Source of the DNA: Actinomycetales bacterium
GTDB lineage: Bacteria > Actinomycetota > Actinomycetes > Actinomycetales > Microbacteriaceae
Direction of reading: 5' to 3'
Assembly (NCBI GenBank): GCA_015655255.1
Contig: JAATFJ010000372.1
Span: 1 to 5,052 of the forward strand
DNA: 5,052 nt
Shown: positions 1 through 5,052 of the stretch, in pieces
How the letters are laid out: every line of letters starts with the position of its first letter
How positions within the stretch are numbered: the first letter of the stretch is position 1
Program-made: the position numbers and the translations under genes
Notes under the pieces: generated by a model
Databases searched by the model: none
Seen by the model: the letters and a program-made list of their open reading frames with translations, nothing else
Told to the model about the DNA's origin: nothing

Positions 1-1167
1 GGCGCCCTTGGCATAGGTGATGCCGTCGAAGTTCAGCTTCGCTGCCTCCAGATCGGCGATGTCCGCGACGATGGGGTGCGTCGTCGGCAGCTGGTCCTGC
101 TGATACGCCCACGCCTTGCGTCCGTTCGCGAAGCGCGTCCAGGCATCTGTGTAACGAGTGGCGACGGCGGAGGCGTGCGAGCCCATGTAGTCGGCGAAGG
201 ACTCCTTGAGCCAGAGATCGTCCCACCAGCGCATCGTGACGAGATCCCCGAACCACATATGCGCCATCTCGTGCAGGATCGTGTTCGCCCGCGCTCCGCG
301 CTGTGCCGCGGTCGCCGCGCCGCGGAAGACGTACGACTCCGTGAAGGTCACGAGGCCCGGGTTCTCCATGGCGCCGAGGTTGTACTCCGGGACGAAGATC
401 TGATCGTACTTCCCCCACGGATAGGGGAACGCGAAGGCATCGGCATAGAAGTCCAGCCCCTGCCTCGTGACCTCGATGATCTCGTCCGCCTCGAGGTACT
501 CCGCAAGGGAGGCGCGGCAGAGGACGCCGAGCGGGACGACGAGATCACCGCGGCGCCACTCCCCCTCCACGCGGTGGTATGGACCCGCCGCAACGGCGGT
601 GATGTAGCTCGACAGGGGCGGTGTCGGCGCGTATTCGAGGAGCTGCGCGCCATCGGCGGTCTGTCGCGAGACGACGGGCTGGTTGGAGAGCACCTCCCAG
701 CCGTCCGGCGCGTGCACGACGAAGGTGAATGCCGCCTTAATGTCGGGCTGCTCGAAACAAGCCATGACCCGGCGCGAATCGGCGGGCTCGTACTGCGTGT
801 AGAGGTAGGTGGCGCCGTCGGCGGGATCGACGAAGCGGTGCAGCCCCTCGCCGGAGCGGCTGTACGCGCCGACGGCTTCGACGACGACCTCGTTCTGTGC
901 GGCGAGACCACGCAGCCGGATGCGTGCGCCGTCCCAGTCGACGTCTTGCTCCACACCGTTGACGATGACGCGGTGCACGGATTCGCCGAGGAAATCGATC
1001 CAGGTCTCTCCCGCCCGCGCATCGAAAACGAGGGTCGTCCGCGTAGGGAAACCGGTCACGTCGGGGTCTTCGGCCGATCGAAGATCGAGCTCGACCCGGA
1101 CGGTGTGCAGGGAGAGGGAGCGGGCCCGTGCGGAGGCTTCCTCACGGCTGAGATTCGCAGACGTCAT
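1..1167 (-). CDS. pepN: Aminopeptidase N, family M1 zinc metallopeptidase (C-terminal part cut off by the window edge)
   Basis: Zinc-dependent exopeptidase that removes N-terminal residues from peptides, probably in the cytoplasm, since no signal peptide is seen. The 389 visible codons contain the N-terminal beta domain and most of the catalytic domain. The substrate-binding GAMEN motif is at residues 265-269. The zinc site HEMAH is at 299-303 (H299, catalytic E300, H303), with the third ligand E322 in the WLKESFADY segment. Y385 in ITYAKGA matches the expected transition-state tyrosine. Spacing agrees closely with E. coli PepN as I recall it. The ATG at 1167 is the only possible start: an in-frame TGA lies five codons upstream (1180-1182) with no alternative start between. 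The ribosome-binding site is weak. Actinobacterial PepN is usually about 850 residues, so roughly the C-terminal half lies outside the window. It follows allC by 30 bases on the same strand, so co-transcription is possible, but its role is general peptide turnover. No frameshift was seen in the full translation. Confidence 0.96.
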   Translation of the reverse strand, partial: MTSANLSREEASARARSLSLHTVRVELDLRSAEDPDVTGFPTRTTLVFDARAGETWIDFLGESVHRVIVNGVEQDVDWDGARIRLRGLAAQNEVVVEAVGAYSRSGEGLHRFVDPADGATYLYTQYEPADSRRVMACFEQPDIKAAFTFVVHAPDGWEVLSNQPVVSRQTADGAQLLEYAPTPPLSSYITAVAAGPYHRVEGEWRRGDLVVPLGVLCRASLAEYLEADEIIEVTRQGLDFYADAFAFPYPWGKYDQIFVPEYNLGAMENPGLVTFTESYVFRGAATAAQRGARANTILHEMAHMWFGDLVTMRWWDDLWLKESFADYMGSHASAVATRYTDAWTRFANGRKAWAYQQDQLPTTHPIVADIADLEAAKLNFDGITYAKGA

Positions 1168-1176
1168 GAATCCATG

Positions 1177-1181
1177 CTTTC
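1177..1181 (-). promoter_or_regulatory. Weak ribosome-binding site of pepN
   Basis: GAAAG on the minus strand lies 9 bases before the pepN ATG in the 30-base gap after allC. It is a poor match to the consensus, but the upstream in-frame TGA leaves no other start. The gap holds no hairpin followed by a T-run, so no intrinsic terminator separates allC from pepN. Confidence 0.35.
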
Positions 1182-1197
1182 ACGCCGACGATGCTCT

Positions 1198-2499
1198 TCA
1201 TCCCGAATGCGCGTGCGCGAGCTGCGACACCGACTCCGCGAACGCGCGGATGCCCAGGGCGATATCCGGTGTGCTCACGAACTCATCCGGGTGATGGCTC
1301 ACTCCGTCGGGATTGCGCAGGAACAGCATCCCCACCGCGGTGACCGCGCCCAGGGCCATGCCGTCGTGTCCCGCCCTGCTGAAGATCACGGGGGCGGTGT
1401 CGGAGCGCGTCGGGAGGGTGCGCCCGATGCCTGCGCGCAGCACATCCTGCAACTGCGGATCACAGAACACGGCCGGTGCGTTGTGCACCTCTCTCGCGAC
1501 CCAGCGCAGGCCACGGCGGCCCATGATGGCGTCAAGATCACGGCCGATCGCATCCCACACCCTGTCGCGCTCGCCGTCGAACTCCCCGCGGAGGTCGAGG
1601 CTCAGCCGCACCTGTCCGGGGATGACGTTGACGGCGCCGGGGAACGCCTCGAACTGACCGACCGTGCCGACGATGTGGTGCTCCTGCCGGCAGATCTGCT
1701 CGATCGCGAGCGCCGCCTCGCTCGCCCCGAGCAGCGCATCTCTACGCATGTCGTAGGGGGTACCGCCCGCATGCCGGGCCTCGCCCTCCACTGTGAGCTG
1801 GAACCGTCGCGCGCTCGCGATGGAGGACACCACGGCGAGCGGTTCCTCGTACCGGTCCAGCTCCGGTCCCTGCTCGATATGCGCTTCCAGGTACCCGATC
1901 AGCTGCGCCGGACGTCGTGCGGCCTCGCCGATGCGACCGGGATCGAGACCGAACTCCCGGTACGCCTGCCGCAGCGTGACGCCGTCCTCGTCGAGGAGGT
2001 CCCACCAGCGGTCGTCCCAGACACCCGCCACGGCAGAGGAGCCAAGGAGCGCCTTGCCGAAGCGGGTCCCCTCCTCGTCCGAGAAGGCAATGACCTCGAG
2101 GGGGAACGGCAGCCGCGACCCCCGGCCCGCAGGATCGCGGAGGAGCCGGACGACCTCGATCGCCATGAGGACGCCGACGATGCCGTCGAAGCGTCCTGCG
2201 TCGATGACCGTGTCGAGATGGGAGCCGAGCAGCAGCGCGGGCGCATCGGGGTCCGCGCCCGTCGCGGGCTCGATGCGCCCCACCTGATTGCCCGCCGCAT
2301 CCTGCCAGGTGCGCATCCCCACTTCGCGCATCCACTCCGCCGCGAGGCGGTTCACACGTGCGTGCTCCGGCGAGAGATAGACACGGTCAATGCGTCCGGG
2401 AGTCGCCGTCACTCGGGCGAGCTCATCGCAGCGCGCGGCGACCCGTCGCGCCGCCGCAACGATGTGATCGGGCGGGAACGACTCGCGTGCCGCGATCAC
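1198..2499 (-). CDS. allC: Allantoate amidohydrolase, M20 family (hydantoinase/carbamoylase type)
   Basis: Predicted metal-dependent enzyme that hydrolyses allantoate to (S)-ureidoglycine, ammonia and CO2 in purine (ureide) degradation; it should act as a cytoplasmic dimer. The 433-residue protein shows the family motifs in order: GSHLDTV with metal ligand H94, D105 in GRFDG, the E142-E143 pair in DEEGTRF, H207 in AHIEQGP, the lid-domain HAG motif at H243, NVIPG at 291-295, R303-region DLR (302-304), AGHDG (376-380) and SHHPDE with H402. Length is close to the family norm. The start is a GTG at 2499: it lies 4 bases after the pucG stop and has a GGGAGG 9 bases upstream. The reading frame is open further upstream, but that part lies inside pucG in another frame. 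Related M20 enzymes hydrolyse N-carbamoyl amino acids or beta-ureidopropionate and share these motifs; the adjacent pucG decides for allantoate. One oddity is HAGGTPY where many relatives have HAGTTPM. Confidence 0.88.
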   Translation of the reverse strand: MIAARESFPPDHIVAAARRVAARCDELARVTATPGRIDRVYLSPEHARVNRLAAEWMREVGMRTWQDAAGNQVGRIEPATGADPDAPALLLGSHLDTVIDAGRFDGIVGVLMAIEVVRLLRDPAGRGSRLPFPLEVIAFSDEEGTRFGKALLGSSAVAGVWDDRWWDLLDEDGVTLRQAYREFGLDPGRIGEAARRPAQLIGYLEAHIEQGPELDRYEEPLAVVSSIASARRFQLTVEGEARHAGGTPYDMRRDALLGASEAALAIEQICRQEHHIVGTVGQFEAFPGAVNVIPGQVRLSLDLRGEFDGERDRVWDAIGRDLDAIMGRRGLRWVAREVHNAPAVFCDPQLQDVLRAGIGRTLPTRSDTAPVIFSRAGHDGMALGAVTAVGMLFLRNPDGVSHHPDEFVSTPDIALGIRAFAESVSQLAHAHSG

Positions 2500-2503
2500 C
2501 GCC

Positions 2504-3721
2504 TTACGCCTCCCGATACAGGTCGGCGGCCGCCTCGACGCCGCCGCCAACGGGAACGGCCACGCCGAAGCGGCGCAGCACCGCTTCGAGGGCGACGAGG
2601 GTCGTGAGCACGGCGTCCTTCCTGGCGTTGTATCCCATGGTGCCGATGCGCCACACCTTCCCGTGCAGCGGACCGAAGGAAGTGCCGATCTCAATGCCGA
2701 AGTCGTCCAGCACCGCCTGCCGAGCGGCATCCCCCGGCAGCCCCTCCGGGATGACGACAGCGAGCACGTTGGCCATCTTGTGTGTCGTGTCCCCGAAGAC
2801 GGAGAGTCCCAGCTCCTCGACGCCCGCGCGCATGGCGTCGCCCGCGAGGCGATGCCGGTCGATGACGGCCTGACGCCCCTCGGTGAGGAGAACGCGCGCG
2901 CACTCGCGTGCCGCGTAGAGCATGGACGTCGCCTCGGTGTGGTGATTAAGACGCCGCGGACCCCAGTAGTCCAGGATCATGCCGAGATCGAAATAGTTCG
3001 AGCGGATGAATTCTGCGGCAACCGGGTCGCCCGCCTCGCGGATGCCGGCCTCGACGCGGCCCCGGGAACGGATGACCTCCACGGCGCGGCCGCTCAGCGT
3101 GATCGGCGCGGAACCGCTGGGGCCGCCCAGGCACTTCTGCAGCCCCGCCGTCGCCGCATCCACCCCCCAGGCATCCGCCTCGAAGGCGTTGCCGCCCAGA
3201 GAGGCCGTCGCATCCGTGTAGAACAGCACGCCGTGGCGCGCGCAGATCTCGCCGATCTCATCGAGCGGCTGGTTCATCGTCGTCGAGGTGTCGCCCTGCA
3301 CGAGGGCCAGCAGCGTGGGACGCACGCGGACGATGGCCTCTTCGATCGCGGACGGGGTGAACACCTGCCCCCATTCCGTCTCGATCGTATGCACCTCGGC
3401 GAGGGCGCGCTCTGCGATCTCCGCGAGGAGGTGGCCGAAGCGGCCGAAGACGGGCACGAGCACGCGGTCGCCCGGTCGGATGAGGGAGACGAGCGCAGCC
3501 TCGATCCCCGCCCGCGAGGTGCCGTCGACGAGGAGAGTCGCCTCGTTCGTCGTCGCCCAGACGGCACGGTACAGCTCCTGGGTCTCGGACATGGTCGCGG
3601 TCATGAAGGGGTCGTACTGTCCGACGAGCCCCGCAGACATCGCACGCAGCACCGAGGGGTACGCGCCGATGGGACCGGGCCCCATGAGAAGGCGAGCGGG
3701 CGGGTCGATGGGCTGGATCAT
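2504..3721 (-). CDS. pucG: (S)-ureidoglycine--glyoxylate aminotransferase (class V, PLP-dependent)
   Basis: Predicted to transfer the amino group of (S)-ureidoglycine to glyoxylate, giving oxalurate and glycine, so that purine nitrogen enters amino acid metabolism. The 405-residue protein is full length for the alanine-glyoxylate aminotransferase group. Visible landmarks: MGPGP near the N-terminus (13-17), VGQYDP (33-38), DGTSRAGIEA (66-75), D170 for the PLP ring nitrogen, K196 in LQKCLGGPSG as the Schiff-base lysine, SNYFDL (241-246), RRLNHHTEAT (256-265) and R358 in WRIGTMGY for the substrate carboxylate. Q35 and N259 fall where B. subtilis PucG, as I recall it, has its ureidoglycine-specific Gln and Asn; ordinary alanine-glyoxylate aminotransferases differ there, which favours PucG over AGXT or serine-glyoxylate enzymes. 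The ATG at 3721 overlaps the amidase stop as ATGA and follows a purine-rich stretch, so translation is probably coupled. A second ATG at codon 13 is less likely because it would begin inside the conserved N-terminal segment. The gene ends in TAA 4 bases before allC. Confidence 0.92.
   Translation of the reverse strand: MIQPIDPPARLLMGPGPIGAYPSVLRAMSAGLVGQYDPFMTATMSETQELYRAVWATTNEATLLVDGTSRAGIEAALVSLIRPGDRVLVPVFGRFGHLLAEIAERALAEVHTIETEWGQVFTPSAIEEAIVRVRPTLLALVQGDTSTTMNQPLDEIGEICARHGVLFYTDATASLGGNAFEADAWGVDAATAGLQKCLGGPSGSAPITLSGRAVEVIRSRGRVEAGIREAGDPVAAEFIRSNYFDLGMILDYWGPRRLNHHTEATSMLYAARECARVLLTEGRQAVIDRHRLAGDAMRAGVEELGLSVFGDTTHKMANVLAVVIPEGLPGDAARQAVLDDFGIEIGTSFGPLHGKVWRIGTMGYNARKDAVLTTLVALEAVLRRFGVAVPVGGGVEAAADLYREA
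2509..2514 (-). promoter_or_regulatory. Ribosome-binding site of allC that fixes the GTG start
   Basis: GGGAGG on the minus strand lies 9 bases before the GTG at 2499, inside the last codons of pucG. No ATG occurs between this site and the conserved start of the protein, so it decides the GTG start. Confidence 0.7.
3718..3721 (-). other. ATGA stop/start overlap between amidase and pucG
   Basis: The last codon of the amidase (TGA, 3718-3720) and the first codon of pucG (ATG, 3719-3721) share bases, forming ATGA on the minus strand. This arrangement commonly allows terminating ribosomes to restart on the next gene, so the two proteins are probably made together in a fixed ratio. Confidence 0.9.
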
Positions 3722-5052
3722 TCTTCTTCCGATCTTTCCTGGCTGTTCTCGCCTCCGCGGGCGGCGGCCTCCAGCTGCCGAGCGAGCCGGACGAGAGCGA
3801 TGTCGGTGCCCGCACGCGCGAGGAGGGAGACGCCGACGGGTGCCCGGCCGAGAGAGGACGGCACGGTGAGTACGGGCATGCTCAGCGCGGGCAGTCCGGC
3901 GACGGCCGCGGGCGTCGTCATCCGCAACGTCGCGGTGCGGATGCGGTCGATATCGGCGGCGTCGGCGCTCCGGGACGGCGCCGCGCCGGGTACGGTCGGC
4001 AGCACGAGCACGGCATCGGTGACGAGCGCCTCCAGACGCGTGCGTTGCTCCGCGAGCGCCGACCTCGCCGCGTCCTCCTCGGCCGCGGAGACCGTCGCGG
4101 CCGCGCGGAATCGCTCCGCCACGGCGGCGCCGACGGCGCCGGGATGCTCGCTCAGCCAAGTGCCATGATTGCGCCAGGCTTCCGCGGCCTGCACCGTGCG
4201 GAATGCCGCGTGGGCCGAGGCGAGGTCGCCCACGGAGACCGTGTCGATCCGAGGAGCAGCGGCAGCAGCGCGGAGGCGGTCGAGGAATCCCTCGAAGGCC
4301 GCGATCGTCTCCGGCTCTGCAGCCTCGACCGCTTCCCTCACGACGAGGAGTCGGGCGGGGAGGTCGTCCGCGGAGGCGCCGTAGACGTTCTCCGTCGAGT
4401 CGGAGCTGTCGAAGCTCAGGCACCAGTCCGCGACGCGTTGCAGCGTCTCCCCGTCCCGTGTGATCCAGCCCACGCTGTCGAAGCTCTGCGCGAGCGGGAG
4501 CAGTCCCTGACGGGGTACGAGCGAGTGCGTCGTGCGCAGTCCCCACAGTCCCTGATACGAGGCGGGCACGCGTACGGACCCCGCTGTGTCTGTGGCGAGG
4601 CCCACATCGGCCTGTCCCAACGATACGGCCGCTGCGGGGCCGCTCGACGATCCGCCGGGGAGGGCGCCGGGGAGAACGGGATTAGGTGGAGTGCCGTAGT
4701 GGACGTTGTCGCCCGCGATCGAGTAGGCGAACTCATCGGTGCGAGCGATGCCGCGCAGGGACGCCCCGCCGTGCAGCAGGTCGGCGACGGCGGGGGCGGT
4801 CGTCGTCTCTGCGCGTGCCGAGTCTAGGTACCCGGGATTGCCCGCACCGATGCGGTAGCCCTTGATCGCGAAGAGGTCTTTCACGGCGACGGTGAGCCCC
4901 GCGAGCGGCCCCTCCCAGGCACCTTGGAAGAGCGGGTCGCCGACCATGCGCCAGATCGATCGGTCGAACGCCGCCTGCGGGTCCACGGCGCGGCGGCCCG
5001 CCGAGATGCCGGGGTCGCTCACGAAGTCGGCCTCGCGGATGCGCGCATGCAC
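3718..5052 (-). CDS. Amidase-signature family hydrolase, AMI1-like; candidate oxalurate/oxamate amidohydrolase (start not fixed)
   Basis: AS-family serine hydrolase that cleaves a C-N amide or ureido bond; the substrate is not known. Residues numbered from the edge codon: the Ser-cisSer-Lys triad is K58 in TVAVKDLF, S135 in GGSSSG and S159 in DTAGSVRVPAS. Spacings of 77 and 24 match plant AMI1 (K36, S113, S137, from memory). DEFAYSIAGDN, HYGTPPNP, AQSFDSVGW and a C-terminal LVLPTVPGAAP also resemble AMI1. The AS family includes indoleacetamide, allophanate and AtzE/HpxY-type enzymes; overlap with pucG, whose product is oxalurate, makes an oxalurate or oxamate hydrolase attractive, but this is inference. 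No signal peptide is seen and no GatC/AtzG-like small partner is encoded in the window. The frame is open to the right edge. A GTG is the very last codon (5050-5052); another GTG at 5020-5022 has GAGG 8 bases upstream and would give 434 residues; a start outside the window is also possible. The last residues are acidic (ERSEEE) and their codons double as the pucG ribosome-binding region. Confidence 0.9.
   Translation of the reverse strand: MHARIREADFVSDPGISAGRRAVDPQAAFDRSIWRMVGDPLFQGAWEGPLAGLTVAVKDLFAIKGYRIGAGNPGYLDSARAETTTAPAVADLLHGGASLRGIARTDEFAYSIAGDNVHYGTPPNPVLPGALPGGSSSGPAAAVSLGQADVGLATDTAGSVRVPASYQGLWGLRTTHSLVPRQGLLPLAQSFDSVGWITRDGETLQRVADWCLSFDSSDSTENVYGASADDLPARLLVVREAVEAAEPETIAAFEGFLDRLRAAAAAPRIDTVSVGDLASAHAAFRTVQAAEAWRNHGTWLSEHPGAVGAAVAERFRAAATVSAAEEDAARSALAEQRTRLEALVTDAVLVLPTVPGAAPSRSADAADIDRIRTATLRMTTPAAVAGLPALSMPVLTVPSSLGRAPVGVSLLARAGTDIALVRLARQLEAAARGGENSQERSEEE
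3726..3730 (-). promoter_or_regulatory. Probable ribosome-binding site of pucG
   Basis: On the minus strand a GGAAG (3730 down to 3726) sits in a purine run that reaches the pucG ATG, with GGA ending 6 bases before it; a second AGGAAAG lies further upstream at 3740-3734. The run is inside the amidase coding end. It is not a perfect Shine-Dalgarno core, so coupling to amidase translation may matter more than the site itself. Confidence 0.5.
5031..5034 (-). promoter_or_regulatory. Possible ribosome-binding site for an internal GTG start of the amidase
   Basis: GAGG on the minus strand stands 8 bases before the in-frame GTG at 5020-5022. If used, the amidase would begin at the SDPGISAGRR segment and be complete inside the window. 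Such short matches are common by chance in GC-rich DNA, so this remains one of three start options. Confidence 0.3.

Noticed and set aside
1168..1197. Possible terminator or promoter in the allC-pepN gap
   Set aside because: Only 30 bases, with no inverted repeat plus T-run and no convincing -35/-10 pair.
76..2607. An 843-codon open frame on the plus strand
   Set aside because: It runs antisense and in register to both pepN and allC, which happen to share a frame. Stops there would need TTA, CTA or TCA codons in the real genes, which are rare in GC-rich DNA. Its translation is Arg-rich, low in recognisable motifs, and spans two unrelated genes.
2500..2730. Upstream extension of the allC frame (510-codon version)
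   Set aside because: It overlaps the conserved C-terminus of pucG. The GTG at 2499 with GGGAGG upstream gives the usual length.
2663..4168. A 501-codon open frame on the plus strand
   Set aside because: It is antisense and in register with pucG, then continues across the amidase in a different phase. The real genes on the minus strand carry full family motifs, so this is a shadow.
3722..4546. Upstream extension of the pucG frame into the amidase (680-codon version)
   Set aside because: The extra N-terminal part is Arg-rich, lacks motifs and overlaps the conserved amidase. The ATG at 3721 gives the normal family length.
4045..4827. A 260-codon plus-strand open frame opposite the amidase
   Set aside because: Low-complexity Arg/Gly-rich translation with no motifs, lying antisense to the AS core that holds the catalytic serines.
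1..5052. CRISPR arrays, tRNA or rRNA genes, insertion sequences
   Set aside because: No direct-repeat/spacer pattern, cloverleaf-like sequence, transposase motif or terminal inverted repeat was noticed; the window is filled by four ordinary metabolic genes.

Overview
The window is a stretch of GC-rich DNA coding almost entirely on the minus strand. It carries four head-to-tail genes with very short junctions, read from high to low coordinates: an amidase-signature (AS) family hydrolase, a class V aminotransferase of the PucG type, an M20-family allantoate amidohydrolase, and the N-terminal part of a family M1 aminopeptidase N. Base composition, heavy G/C use at third codon positions, GTG starts and the style of the PepN N-terminus suggest a high-GC actinobacterium, perhaps a Microbacteriaceae member such as Microbacterium. 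This placement is inferred from general appearance and was not tested by a search.

Layout in transcription order: the amidase (from the right edge to 3718) overlaps pucG by an ATGA (3718-3721). pucG (3721-2504) is followed after 4 bases by allC with a GTG start (2499-1198). After 30 more bases comes pepN (1167 to the left edge, truncated). No promoter, terminator, RNA gene, repeat or mobile element could be supported. No non-coding stretch exceeds 30 bases, so the operon promoter must lie beyond the right edge.

Functionally, the middle genes form a ureide (purine) catabolism module. AllC would hydrolyse allantoate to (S)-ureidoglycine with release of ammonia and CO2. PucG would then transfer the amino group of ureidoglycine to glyoxylate, giving glycine and oxalurate (N-carbamoyl-2-oxoglycine). 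The amidase is translationally coupled to pucG. It most resembles the AMI1-type amidases of the AS family as I remember them. By position it is a candidate for breaking down oxalurate or its product oxamate, which would complete nitrogen recovery. That substrate is inference only. PepN is a general peptidase with no obvious part in the pathway.

I found no clearly novel system. The most interesting points are the amidase coupled to pucG as a possible oxalurate-branch enzyme, and a purine-rich, AT-rich amidase tail that doubles as the pucG ribosome-binding region.
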